Below are positions 17,902-27,946 of a DNA stretch of 64,000 nt, in pieces; within the stretch, counting starts at the first letter, position 1; each line of letters begins with the position of its first letter. The notes under the pieces were generated by a model. The model worked only from the letters and a program-made list of their open reading frames with translations, did no database searches and was not told the DNA's origin. This DNA comes from an uncultured Candidatus Poseidoniales archaeon (GTDB taxonomy: Archaea > Thermoplasmatota > Poseidoniia > Poseidoniales > Thalassarchaeaceae): positions 106,968-170,967 of the forward strand of contig CACELO010000001.1 of assembly GCA_902560445.1 (NCBI GenBank). The letters are read 5' to 3'. Both the position numbers and the translations under genes were made by a program.

Positions 17902-20097
17902 GTGAATGAACAAAAGCCTCCTACTAAAATCGGAACTTATACCTTGATTGGTATACTTTTAATCAGTGTTATAGGAACAGTATCGGTACAAACTTCTGCT
18001 GAGGAAAATATCTTCCAAAATAGCACATACATTACTCAATTTGGACCGGGATTTGCTGAAACTGAAATAGCCTCATCATCAGATAATTTAGACTCACCTA
18101 GGGATTTGGAATTTCATCCAAATCCTTCTAGAGAGAACGAATTATGGGTTGTTAATCGGGCTACTGATAGTGTAACGATAATTCACCATGCGGGGCATTC
18201 TAATCAGATTACTGAACACAGACAAGATTCCTATGGTAATCATTTCATGGAAGAGGTAAGCGCGATTGCATTTGGAGAATATCATGAAGAATTTGATTAT
18301 CAATTCGGGACGGCTCAAGAATCAAGAAACACCTACAATGGTCAGAGCAATCCAAATGATTTCATGGGACCTGCATTATGGCCATCCTCGCTCAGTCACT
18401 TTGCTGAAGAACACCAAGAACCCGGTGGTTTGCTTGGAAGTCATATCGATATGCTGCATGAAAGTCCTCAAGGTATGGGAATAGCACATGACTCAGAAAA
18501 TGCTTATTGGTATAATGATGGTTTTCATGGTGAACTAGTGTACTATGACTTTCAGGAAGACCATGATACAGGACAAGATGACCATTCCGATGGTATTGTA
18601 ACAAGATATATTGAAATCTCTCTCACTAGAACTCCAAACGTCCCCGGTCACTTAGACTTGAATAAAGAAAACGGGATTCTCTACATTGCAGATACCGGGG
18701 GTCAGCGGATTCTCTGGGTTAACACCACAGATCCTAACGTTACTATCAGTGACATCAGGGGAGCTGAAAGTCAAATGGAACCCCTACACGAATATAACGA
18801 GGCAACAGGAGTTGAATGGGGGGTTTTGGCTTCTGGGCTTTCATCTCCATCTGGAATAAAATATCATGAAGGAGTTTTATTCGTCTCACAAAATGGTAAT
18901 GGGAAAATAACAGGGTTTAATCTTCAAGAAGATGGCAAAAACTTTTCCAAATCAAGAACAGTAGATACAAATGCCGCTTCAATTATGGGACTAGAAATAG
19001 GTCCACAAGGAAAACTCTGGTATGTCGATTCACAAAGAAATTTAGTAATCAGATTGGACCCATATCAAGATACAGATTTCGATGAAGTTAGAGACGAAAT
19101 TGATGTATATCCAACCAACAGTCTACTTTGGTCCGATCTAGATGGTGATGGTTTTGCAGACCAAGTCGGTACTAATCTCAGTGATGATTGCCCGGAGAAT
19201 TCTGGCACTTCAACACTTGGATTGCGTGGTTGTTTAGACTCTGATACTGACAGTTGGGCGGACTTAATTGATCATTTTCCTGTCGATGGAACACAATGGC
19301 TAGATTCTGATGGAGATGGTTATGGGGACAACCCTATCGGAAACGATCCTGATAGTTGCCCATCTGAAGAGGGATATTCTTATTCGGACAGAATGGGTTG
19401 TTCTGATGCAGATGAAGATGGTTATTCTGATCCAACCTCTCAATGGACCCTTAATGATGGAGCAGATGCATTCCCGACCCAAGATACTCAGTGGAAAGAC
19501 TCTGATTTGGATGGCTATGGGGATAACCCTCAACCCGCATATAACGCCGATAGCTGCCCTACAATTTTTGGTTCAAGTACAGAAGACCAATTTGGTTGTC
19601 TAGATAGTGATAGTGATGGTTGGTCTAACTATGGTGATGCATTCCAAGATGACCCAACTCAATGGTCAGATGTCGATTCTGATGGATACGGCGATAACCC
19701 TCAGCCTGCAAAAACACCCGATGATTGTCCAAGAACGTGGGGTAATTCTACCATTACATTCCTCGGATGTCCGGATTTGGATGGTGACGGTTGGCCAGAT
19801 ATGTTAGATTCAAACCCTGACAATAATCTCCTATGGTCTGATTCTGATGGTGATAGTTTTGCAGACCAAACAGGGACTGAATTATCAGATGATTGCCCTG
19901 AAATTTACGGTATTTCGATTAATGATAAACTTGGTTGTATTGATACAGATGGGGATGGTTGGTCAGATGAAGGAGATTATTATCCAAATGATTCTAGCAG
20001 ATATAAGCAGTCTTATCTTCCATTTTTCTTAGGTCTAATAGTCATTATCTTGGCAGCTGCTGGTGTTACTTTTTACCTTGTGAAAAGAAAAGAATGA
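17902..20097 (+). CDS. Surface-anchored NHL/beta-propeller-like protein with thrombospondin type 3-like (DxDxDG) repeats and C-terminal TM
   Basis: Signal peptide; repeated DSDGDGYGDNP...DDCP; C-terminal FLGLIVIILAAAGVTFYLVKRKE. Confidence 0.85.
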   Translation: MNEQKPPTKIGTYTLIGILLISVIGTVSVQTSAEENIFQNSTYITQFGPGFAETEIASSSDNLDSPRDLEFHPNPSRENELWVVNRATDSVTIIHHAGHSNQITEHRQDSYGNHFMEEVSAIAFGEYHEEFDYQFGTAQESRNTYNGQSNPNDFMGPALWPSSLSHFAEEHQEPGGLLGSHIDMLHESPQGMGIAHDSENAYWYNDGFHGELVYYDFQEDHDTGQDDHSDGIVTRYIEISLTRTPNVPGHLDLNKENGILYIADTGGQRILWVNTTDPNVTISDIRGAESQMEPLHEYNEATGVEWGVLASGLSSPSGIKYHEGVLFVSQNGNGKITGFNLQEDGKNFSKSRTVDTNAASIMGLEIGPQGKLWYVDSQRNLVIRLDPYQDTDFDEVRDEIDVYPTNSLLWSDLDGDGFADQVGTNLSDDCPENSGTSTLGLRGCLDSDTDSWADLIDHFPVDGTQWLDSDGDGYGDNPIGNDPDSCPSEEGYSYSDRMGCSDADEDGYSDPTSQWTLNDGADAFPTQDTQWKDSDLDGYGDNPQPAYNADSCPTIFGSSTEDQFGCLDSDSDGWSNYGDAFQDDPTQWSDVDSDGYGDNPQPAKTPDDCPRTWGNSTITFLGCPDLDGDGWPDMLDSNPDNNLLWSDSDGDSFADQTGTELSDDCPEIYGISINDKLGCIDTDGDGWSDEGDYYPNDSSRYKQSYLPFFLGLIVIILAAAGVTFYLVKRKE

Positions 20098-20109
20098 TTT
20101 TTTTGAGAG

Positions 20110-21018
20110 TCAACGGGATTCGTGAATTCGATCGATACGTTTGCTTACCTCTTTGGCTAACTCCCAGTAAGCAGTACTTCCTGGGTTCGACCTGTTCGGC
20201 TTCTGACCGATAACAATGGGTGCTCCATCTAAAGGGGATTCTGCTATTGCTACAAGTCGTGGGATTTCAGTCTCAAATAATCTATCTCCGAAATGTTTGC
20301 GAGCCTGATCTGAAACAGTTCCTGACAATTTACTCCTCTGAACCATCGTCAGTGTAATTCCGAATAATCTTAGATTAGGATTCACAGCCTTTTGTACATC
20401 GCTTACAGTATTCATCAATTGACTCATATTTTCTAAAGCATAGAATTCGGCCTGCACCGGAATTAATACCCAATTTGAAGCCACTAATGCGTTTACAGTT
20501 AGCAATCCTAGTGAGGCGGGGGTGTCAATGATTACTACATCAAAATGACCTACTGCGCCCTGAATTGCTCTCTGTAAACGATTTTCTCGACCGATTCTCG
20601 TTGCTAAATCAATCTCAATTCCAGCCAAATCTAAATCCGCAGGAAGTAACCAGAGATTGTCTATTTCCAATCTCTTCGGAGGACCTCTTTTTCGTTCTGG
20701 ATTTTGTCTTACAAATGCTTCCTTCATCGACGTTGTAAGTTTCTTTGGTCCGATGATACATTCCTCTATTTTGACTTCAGGGCCGTCGATTCCTGCCTTG
20801 AATAACTCATTCATCGTCGCTCCTAGTGATTTCTTATCCACACCAAAAGTGGTGGCGATGTTGCCCTTTGGATCAAGATCAATCATCAGAATTTTGTGGG
20901 ATTTAATTCCGTATTCCTGGTTACCCATAGCTAGGGCAGCACCTAGGTTGACTGCGGTTGTAGTCTTACCACAACCTCCTTTGTGATTGATAACTGCAAT
21001 CACCACCGGCCTAGCCAT
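20110..21018 (-). CDS. parA: ParA/Soj-family ATPase
   Basis: VIAVINHKGGCGKTTTAVNLGAALA, LMIDLDPKGNIATTFG, VVIIDTPASLGLLTVNAL. Confidence 0.93.
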   Translation of the reverse strand: MARPVVIAVINHKGGCGKTTTAVNLGAALAMGNQEYGIKSHKILMIDLDPKGNIATTFGVDKKSLGATMNELFKAGIDGPEVKIEECIIGPKKLTTSMKEAFVRQNPERKRGPPKRLEIDNLWLLPADLDLAGIEIDLATRIGRENRLQRAIQGAVGHFDVVIIDTPASLGLLTVNALVASNWVLIPVQAEFYALENMSQLMNTVSDVQKAVNPNLRLFGITLTMVQRSKLSGTVSDQARKHFGDRLFETEIPRLVAIAESPLDGAPIVIGQKPNRSNPGSTAYWELAKEVSKRIDRIHESR

Positions 21019-21044
21019 AAGGCTCGGCTTGGCCCTTCGGCCTA

Positions 21045-21719
21045 TCAGTCATCGCTTGGCTTGCCGAGCCTTCCTGCCAAATTTAGACAAATTGCGACAC
21101 ACGGGCCAATAAGAATCGCGAATAAAATAGTACCAATACCGAACTTTCCTCCTAAAATCCAACCAATCGCTATAACAAAAATTTCTATGCCACTTCGGAC
21201 TCTTCCTATAGGAATACCAGTCACTTTCGTCAGCCCAGTCATTGTACCATCTCTTGGACCGGGTCCAAGATTTGCGGTTAGGTATAGACCGCTTCCAATG
21301 GCGACTAAAATTATGCCTGTAATAACTTGAAGTATTTGCATAGCAAAAATCTGTGCAGTAGGTAAAATTGGTAGCACAATCTCGATTGTAGCAGCGATTA
21401 AAATAGCATTCAATATAGTTCCAATTCCCGGTTTTTCTTTCAAAGGAATCCAAATTAACAATACTAAAAAACTAACCAAGAATGTTGCCTTTCCTATCGA
21501 CAAACCTAGATTTTTTGCAATGCCTTCTGCTAAAACAGTCCATGGAGTATTTCCTAGTCTGGCAGAGATGAGAACTGCATCCCCTACTCCAAAAATTATC
21601 AGACCAATGATTAGTAAAATAGTCGTAGAAATACGTGGCTTTAGCGTCCACGGATCCTCAGCACTCCACCAAGTAGTTGGAACATTCTTCGCAGGGCGAA
21701 GAAACTTCAACGCTCGCAT
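21045..21719 (-). CDS. YczE/YyaS-like integral membrane protein
   Basis: GDAVLISARLGNTPWTVLAEGI..., GSGLYLTANLGPGPRDGTMTGL...; about 5-6 TM segments. Confidence 0.75.
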   Translation of the reverse strand: MRALKFLRPAKNVPTTWWSAEDPWTLKPRISTTILLIIGLIIFGVGDAVLISARLGNTPWTVLAEGIAKNLGLSIGKATFLVSFLVLLIWIPLKEKPGIGTILNAILIAATIEIVLPILPTAQIFAMQILQVITGIILVAIGSGLYLTANLGPGPRDGTMTGLTKVTGIPIGRVRSGIEIFVIAIGWILGGKFGIGTILFAILIGPCVAICLNLAGRLGKPSDD

Positions 21720-21770
21720 CTAACAATGCGAAGGCTCAGGAGTTCATAATCACAGGCGGCGATTAACCGA

Positions 21771-22763
21771 TTACTGGATTACAGGAACTGGTACTTCTGA
21801 GAGAATTTTCCTCATGATGTGCTGTCCAGTTACACCACGAATCTTCGATTCGGGCTTGAGAACGATTCTGTGACTAACTACTTGCAGTGCAACAGCCTTG
21901 ATATCGTCAGGAATAACATAGTCTCGGCCGTCGATTGCAGCACTGGCGCGAGCCGTCTTGAATAGAGATTGACTAGCACGCGGTGAAGCGCCAGTAATCA
22001 CGCGGTGATCCTCACGAGTACGGTGGACCAATTCTACGATGTAGGAAAGGATTGCAGTATCGACATGAACTGTCTCAAGGGCCTTTTGCATTGCTACGAC
22101 CTTCTTTGGAGATGTGATTGGTTCAATGTCATAGTCGTCTTTTCCTCGAAGCTTCCTACGCTGGAGAATCGATTTCTCTTCTTGACGGTCTGGGTAACCC
22201 ATTGACATCTTCATCATGAATCGGTCCATTTGCGCCTCAGGTAGCGGATATGTTCCTTCTTGCTCAATTGGGTTTTGTGTAGCCATTGTAATGAAGGGTG
22301 CGGGTAATTTGTGTGTAATACCCTCGATGGTAACCTGCTTTTCTTCCATAGCCTCTAGCAGAGCAGCCTGAGTCTTTGGAGGAGCACGGTTAATTTCGTC
22401 AGCGAGTAGAACATTGGTGAATAGTGGACCGGGGCGAAGTTTGAACTCTCCAGCCTGTTGGTCATACATGTATGTCCCCATGATATCTGCGGGTAGCAAA
22501 TCTGGAGTAAACTGAACACGCTTGAACTTACATCCAAGTGATGTTGCAAACGTGTTTGCCATCAGAGTCTTTGCAAGACCCGGATAATCTTCGATTAGCA
22601 TATTTGCATTTGAAAGAATTCCAATGGCCACTCTTCGCAAATTTTCTTGCTTTCCAATGATAACTTTCGCCACTTCTCCCATCAGACCATTGGAGATCTG
22701 AGATACGGTTTGGATAAGTTCTCGGGACTTAGGATCACTTGCAGCCATTGTCATCAGAGACAC
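21771..22763 (-). CDS. MoxR-family AAA+ ATPase
   Basis: EDYPGLAKTLMANTFATSLG, RVQFTPDLLPADIMGT, LLADEINRAPPKTQAALLEAMEEKQVTIEG, ATQNPIEQEGTYPLPEAQMDRF. Confidence 0.95.
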   Translation of the reverse strand: MSLMTMAASDPKSRELIQTVSQISNGLMGEVAKVIIGKQENLRRVAIGILSNANMLIEDYPGLAKTLMANTFATSLGCKFKRVQFTPDLLPADIMGTYMYDQQAGEFKLRPGPLFTNVLLADEINRAPPKTQAALLEAMEEKQVTIEGITHKLPAPFITMATQNPIEQEGTYPLPEAQMDRFMMKMSMGYPDRQEEKSILQRRKLRGKDDYDIEPITSPKKVVAMQKALETVHVDTAILSYIVELVHRTREDHRVITGASPRASQSLFKTARASAAIDGRDYVIPDDIKAVALQVVSHRIVLKPESKIRGVTGQHIMRKILSEVPVPVIQ

Positions 22764-22836
22764 CTCAATAACTACCCTGCCGGATTTTAGATACTAAAGC
22801 GTTGGGTGTCTATGAACGCCTGGTGATTCAAAGGCT

Positions 22837-24615
22837 CTAGCGACCCCAGAAATGCGAATCCTTGCGGTGTATCGAGGTTAATTCCTCTAGCACTTCTAAT
22901 TCTACACCTGATAAGCCCATCTTTCTTAGCTTCTTTGCGTGAGATTCAGGGATATCAACCAATAGTACATCTTCCTCTTCGATTTGCCTCCCTACGGTAA
23001 CTCCATCTATAGCAACGGCGACCTCCGCACCCTGCCTTGCTTCCTTCAGAGAATCTTGACCAGAACGGATGGATTTGATTTGTCCAACTCGCTCACCATT
23101 CTTCAGTAAGCGCTGACCAACGTGGATTCTTCCAGCCAACACTCTCACTCCAACTACCGCAGGTTTTGAGACACGGAAAGTATGGTCCGGAAGTAAAAGA
23201 ATCCGGCCTGGATATACGACTTGTTCACGACTAGCCTCTTCTAGTTCGCGAGTTCGCTTTTCTACCCATTCTTCTCGCTCTTCGAGAATGTGATAAATGA
23301 TGTCCGATCCAAGAAATTTGACGTCATTTTCTGAGTTTTCGATATCTTCATCTGCATCCGGTAGAATTTCTGTTGCGAAGGCTAGGATGATTCTGTGAAG
23401 CGGGTCAGCCGAGTTCTCTGCGGTTCTAACATCTCGACGATTCACCTTACCAATGCTTGCATGTCGAATCGGAACCTCGACCGCTCGAAGTTCCTTGGCT
23501 AGAGCCTCTAATCCGCCAACGGTATCGGCCTTGATGGTCACGCCTTCCTCGTCCAATTCGACTGAAAGGTTGGCTTCTGCATCGGCAAGCGCTAGCGCTT
23601 CTTCGCGCTCATTGTCGTTTGATACGACCCTAAGGGTAGTTCCTGCGAGAACGCCATCCAAACTAGGAGCTGAGATTTTCAGACCAGAAGCAGCATGTGC
23701 TGCTTCGGTATCGTCCCAGCGATTACCTGCGTCTCGCATTTCCGACATACCACGTGGTGCAAACATTCCACGTACATGTGTAGAGATTCCACCTTCGTCG
23801 GTAACCAGAACAATCTCGTCTCCCTTTTTCACTGAGCCACGATATAGGATTACATCCAGTGTCTTTCCAAGACCTCTCTCTTCTTTCATTTCTAGAACGG
23901 TACCTTCACCAGCACCTTCGATGTCGGTTAATTTGTCTTCCAAATACCTCTCGGCAAGACCGATTACAACAGCTAATAGATCTTGGACACCTTCACCTTC
24001 ACGGGCCGAAATTGGAACAAGAGCAATTTCCTGTGTAAAATCCTGAACTTTTGAGTACATTTCTATGTTGAATCCATGTTCCGCAAACTTACCTACCAAG
24101 TCCCAGTATTTCTGCTCAAACAAGCCTTGAGCATCCTTAGTTTGGTCTCGAACTGCATCGGCCATTGAGCGTCCGTGAACCGAATTCCAGCCATGGATTC
24201 GGTCGACTTTGTTTGCTGCGATTACGAAAGGTGTCTTTGCTTGTTTTAAGATTCGTATCGATTCAATAGTTTGTGGCCGAACACCTTCCATCACATCGAC
24301 CATCAAGATTGCGATATCTGCTAGCGAACCACCACGTGAGCGGAGTGTGGAGAATGAGTGGTGGCCAGGTGTATCGATGAAAAGTAAGCCAGGGGAATCG
24401 AATGACTTACCTCCAAGAAGAGGGGCACATAATTCGTTTAGTAGGTCTGCTGGAACTTCTGTCGCACCAATATGTTGAGTGATTCCACCGGCCTCACGAT
24501 CCATCACGCTGGCTTGTCGGCCGGAACCTAATCCGCGAATGTGGTCTAGAAGCGAGGTTTTACCGTGATCTACGTGTCCTAAAACAGAGACTATTGGTTG
24601 ACGGCGTCCGGACAT
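22837..24615 (-). CDS. infB: Translation initiation factor aIF5B (IF-2-like)
   Basis: RQPIVSVLGHVDHGKTSLLDHIRG, AGGITQHIGATEVP, FIDTPGHHSFSTLRSRGGSLADIAILMVDV; ORF track start 24624, M at 24615 preferred. Confidence 0.96.
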   Translation of the reverse strand: MSGRRQPIVSVLGHVDHGKTSLLDHIRGLGSGRQASVMDREAGGITQHIGATEVPADLLNELCAPLLGGKSFDSPGLLFIDTPGHHSFSTLRSRGGSLADIAILMVDVMEGVRPQTIESIRILKQAKTPFVIAANKVDRIHGWNSVHGRSMADAVRDQTKDAQGLFEQKYWDLVGKFAEHGFNIEMYSKVQDFTQEIALVPISAREGEGVQDLLAVVIGLAERYLEDKLTDIEGAGEGTVLEMKEERGLGKTLDVILYRGSVKKGDEIVLVTDEGGISTHVRGMFAPRGMSEMRDAGNRWDDTEAAHAASGLKISAPSLDGVLAGTTLRVVSNDNEREEALALADAEANLSVELDEEGVTIKADTVGGLEALAKELRAVEVPIRHASIGKVNRRDVRTAENSADPLHRIILAFATEILPDADEDIENSENDVKFLGSDIIYHILEEREEWVEKRTRELEEASREQVVYPGRILLLPDHTFRVSKPAVVGVRVLAGRIHVGQRLLKNGERVGQIKSIRSGQDSLKEARQGAEVAVAIDGVTVGRQIEEEDVLLVDIPESHAKKLRKMGLSGVELEVLEELTSIHRKDSHFWGR

Positions 24616-24655
24616 TTCAAACACCTCATGCTCAATCCTCAGTCAAGTCGTAGTC

Positions 24656-25108
24656 TCACTCGTAAATTTGGCTCTCTGCATCTCGAGTCCACTCGATGGT
24701 ACCATCTGGGAACCATAGCCCCAATTCGAATGCAGCGGTATCTTCACCATCTGAACCGTGGATTATGTTGTGACCAATGTCCATTGCGAAATCTCCGCGA
24801 ATGGTACCTGGAGTTGCCTCGCGTCCATTAGTTGGCCCGATGATGTTTCTAGCCACCGAAATAGCGTCAACACCGGTCCAAGCCATAGCGACTACCGGAC
24901 CGGATGTGATAAATTCAATCAAACCGGAGTAAAATGGGCGCTCGGAGTGAACTGCATAATGGCTCTCAGCAAGTTCCAAAGAAGGGGTTAGTTGGCGTAG
25001 ACCAACAAGCCGCAGTCCCTTGTTTTCGAAGCGCTGGATGATATTTCCAACTAGGCCTCTTTGTACTCCATCAGGCTTTACCATTACAAACGTCGTCTGT
25101 ATTCCCAT
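24656..25108 (-). CDS. ndk: Nucleoside diphosphate kinase (ORF track start 25138; [14 protein letters not shown] at 25108 preferred)
   Basis: [51 protein letters not shown]. Confidence 0.96.
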   Translation of the reverse strand: MGIQTTFVMVKPDGVQRGLVGNIIQRFENKGLRLVGLRQLTPSLELAESHYAVHSERPFYSGLIEFITSGPVVAMAWTGVDAISVARNIIGPTNGREATPGTIRGDFAMDIGHNIIHGSDGEDTAAFELGLWFPDGTIEWTRDAESQIYE

Positions 25109-25193
25109 GGTGCGGGCGACCCTCCTCTCCTTTTTCAATCAAACTCGTTTGGAAAATTTAGACAGTGGATAGACTAACTCAAGAGGGGTTTAC

Positions 25194-27233
25194 TTGTCGC
25201 ATGCTCAGATGGGTGAGGAATGCTGTGACCACGATCATGGCCCAGAGGGCCATGTGCACGCGGGCCAGGAGGCAGTAAAATCTCATGTTCTTGAAGCGGA
25301 ATTAGTCCTTGAAGACGACTTTCCCGATATTCCTTCTAGTGAGATTCCCCCCGTCGGAGAGATTATCGGGGAATTGCTAGATTCAGCAGGAATCGACAAG
25401 CGGGGCTTAGCACTCGCCGCTGGTGCATTGGCAGTTGTTGGGATTCTATTAGCTGTCATAGTTCAATCAGTAATTTTCGATGAAATTGTTGACGAAGTTA
25501 AGCAAGAACTAGGAATTTATGAGAGAGTACCGGTCTGGGAAAGAAGCGAGTGGCCATACATCACAGACCAACCATATTCCTTTGTCATGGAGTTTGGCCC
25601 ATACACTCTGAAGGAGACCGATAATGATTGGAACTCCAGCCATCACTTTGTTGAATTCGATCTACCTCTCTCAGAAGGAGGTGCTGCTCCGAACGGTAAA
25701 GTCAGCCTCGGACTTTGGCTTCCGGATGTTCCGGAAGGGGTCAAAGTACCTGTAATCGCAGAATTCGGTCCATATTTTGATGAGACCTCAGTTCAAACAG
25801 GACCGGTAGAACAGCCTGGAACATGGCTTGGTAGCATGATTATTGATCAGATCTTACCTCATGGATACGCTTTCGCTCAAGTTTCTGTGATGGGTACAGG
25901 CCGTTCAAATCACTGTATGGATTTGATGGGTAATGCCGAGCAATTAGGAGTTGACGCAGCGGTTACGTGGCTTGGCACTCAGGACTGGTCGAATGGTCGC
26001 GTCGCCATGATTGGAAAGTCATACGATGGCTCAACTCCTTGGCAAGCTGCAACATTCGGTAATGAGCACCTTGCTACAATTGTTCCAATCTCGGGGCTCA
26101 TTGGTGTTATGGAGTTGATGTGGAAGAATGGTTCCTCTGAAGCCCGAGCCCCAATCATGCACAATGGAGTATATGGGTCGTATGGAATCGATGGAGATAC
26201 AGAAGATATTGGTAATATGTGTCCCGATTACATCATCGGTCCGGGAACCGGTGTGGCTGCTTGGATGTGGGGTGGTGAAGCAGCGGGAACCTATTGGAAG
26301 GAACGATATTTCCTAGACCGAGTTTTAGCTAATTACGAAGGTTCAGTCTACCTAATCCAAGGGATGCATGACTGGAATGTCGACCCACATATGGCGGTTC
26401 CAGTAATCAATCAACTCAAAGATGTGGGAATCGAAGCTAAAGGCTTGTTTGGACAATGGGATCATGATTATCCCGACCGACCCGATTACCACTTCGATAG
26501 GTCGGGAGAAGGCCGAGGTCGCGAGGGATACCCTCAGATGACTCGCTTCGATTGGATGCAAGATCTACTCGAGTGGTTCGATTACTATCTTCTAGACAAG
26601 GGAGAGAAACCAGGTCTATGGATTGAAATTCAAACTAACCAGGGGCAGTGGCGTCTAGAGGACAGATATCCTCCAGAAGGAATGACAACCCTTGCCCTTG
26701 ACTTAGGCGGTGGTCTGATGAATGTAGCAGGCACCACTACAATTCTACCAAACGGTGCAACTGGCCCTGTTTATGAGACCGAACCGTTGGAAGAAGACAT
26801 CTGGATTGCTGGGCTCCCAAGACTACACATCGATGTAACTACGGCAACTGTTGGAGGGCAGATTTACGCATTACTAGAAGACTGTAACGAGAATGGCTCA
26901 TGTATCCACATTGGTCATGCAATCATGGACCTGCGCTATCACGAGGGTGGTACGGATGAGCAAACATGGTTGCCCATAATTGAGACGATTAACGCCAAGA
27001 TGGAATTCTTCACATTGGATGCTCAAGTATCTGCTGGCCACACGATTAAACTCAGTCTAGCCAGCACCGGAGAGGATTATCTTCCGGCGTCTACTAGTTC
27101 AGTTGTAACCATTCAAGAGGGAGCTGGCTCGAATCTTCTGCTAGATTTAATCGATCCTAGTGAGAAAATTCTCTTTGACCCACCAAAGTGTACACACACT
27201 GCATGTATTGATTGGACAAACCAAACAATGTGA
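25194..27233 (+). CDS. CocE/NonD (X-Pro dipeptidyl-peptidase-like) hydrolase with His/Cys-rich N-terminus and TM segment
   Basis: GKSYDGSTPWQAAT catalytic Ser motif, MGTGRSNHCMD, C-terminal jelly-roll-like domain; N-terminal CCDHDHGPEGHVHAG then TM. Confidence 0.85.
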   Translation: MSHAQMGEECCDHDHGPEGHVHAGQEAVKSHVLEAELVLEDDFPDIPSSEIPPVGEIIGELLDSAGIDKRGLALAAGALAVVGILLAVIVQSVIFDEIVDEVKQELGIYERVPVWERSEWPYITDQPYSFVMEFGPYTLKETDNDWNSSHHFVEFDLPLSEGGAAPNGKVSLGLWLPDVPEGVKVPVIAEFGPYFDETSVQTGPVEQPGTWLGSMIIDQILPHGYAFAQVSVMGTGRSNHCMDLMGNAEQLGVDAAVTWLGTQDWSNGRVAMIGKSYDGSTPWQAATFGNEHLATIVPISGLIGVMELMWKNGSSEARAPIMHNGVYGSYGIDGDTEDIGNMCPDYIIGPGTGVAAWMWGGEAAGTYWKERYFLDRVLANYEGSVYLIQGMHDWNVDPHMAVPVINQLKDVGIEAKGLFGQWDHDYPDRPDYHFDRSGEGRGREGYPQMTRFDWMQDLLEWFDYYLLDKGEKPGLWIEIQTNQGQWRLEDRYPPEGMTTLALDLGGGLMNVAGTTTILPNGATGPVYETEPLEEDIWIAGLPRLHIDVTTATVGGQIYALLEDCNENGSCIHIGHAIMDLRYHEGGTDEQTWLPIIETINAKMEFFTLDAQVSAGHTIKLSLASTGEDYLPASTSSVVTIQEGAGSNLLLDLIDPSEKILFDPPKCTHTACIDWTNQTM

Positions 27234-27236
27234 AAA

Positions 27237-27425
27237 TCAAGCGACTTTCTTCACGTTGACGGCGTTAGGTCCTTTAGGCCCTTCACCAACCTCATATTCG
27301 ACAGTATCACCGTCATTGATTTCTCCTTCCACCTGACTTTTGTGGACAAAGAGGTCCTCTCCATCTTCTTGTTCTATGAATCCATAACCCTTCATTGCGT
27401 TGAACCACTTCACTGTGCCTTCCAT
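27237..27425 (-). CDS. Cold-shock-domain protein
   Basis: MEGTVKWFNAMKGYGFIEQEDGEDLFVHKSQVEG. Confidence 0.95.
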   Translation of the reverse strand: MEGTVKWFNAMKGYGFIEQEDGEDLFVHKSQVEGEINDGDTVEYEVGEGPKGPNAVNVKKVA

Positions 27426-27490
27426 ATTCGGGGGCGGAAAATCATACTACTTGATGTAGGCGGGTAAGAATTCTACTTCAGGGTTAGTAT

Positions 27491-27691
27491 TTACTTGATT
27501 CCGCCTTTTTCGAATCTTCGAGTCCACTTTAATCGGCGCGGATTACGCTTTAGCTTCAAGTGGTTCTTGCGCGCCTTACTATCCTTGAACCAAAAGACAG
27601 TACCATCGCGCTTGATGAACATCATACCGGTACCCGGTTCGATTTCTTCATGGGTGAAATTACAGACTCTCCGCTCTGGCATTTCAATCAC
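27491..27691 (-). CDS. rpl24e: 50S ribosomal protein L24e
   Basis: RRVCNFTHEEIEPGTGMMFIKRDGTVFWFKDSKARKNHLKLKRNPRRLKWTRRF. Confidence 0.95.
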   Translation of the reverse strand: MIEMPERRVCNFTHEEIEPGTGMMFIKRDGTVFWFKDSKARKNHLKLKRNPRRLKWTRRFEKGGIK

Positions 27692-27692
27692 C

Positions 27693-27914
27693 TCATCGAG
27701 CGTTTAGGCGTCGTGCCTCACGTCCTGTATCCTTCAGCATCAGAATGTCGCCGATCCTTACTGGTCCGACTACGTTTCGAGTGATAATGCGACCAACGTC
27801 GCGTGGGTTAGGGGCATCGTTTACGCGTACCTTGACTTGCGTCGCCTCACCAGTCATACCTGTTCGACCTACGATTTCTACGACCTCTGCGGGCCATGCA
27901 TCGACTTCTGCCAT
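27693..27914 (-). CDS. rps28e: 30S ribosomal protein S28e
   Basis: [61 protein letters not shown]. Confidence 0.96.
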   Translation of the reverse strand: MAEVDAWPAEVVEIVGRTGMTGEATQVKVRVNDAPNPRDVGRIITRNVVGPVRIGDILMLKDTGREARRLNAR

Positions 27915-27946
27915 TTCACTTCCTCCGTTTTTACCGATTCAGCGCT

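Noticed and set aside
19300-20032. Alternative-frame ORFs (MVMGTTLSE..., MIVMVGLTM...)
   Set aside because: Frame-shifted readings of the DxDxDG repeats
23453-24046. 197-aa plus-strand ORF
   Set aside because: Antisense to aIF5B, which has unambiguous conserved motifs
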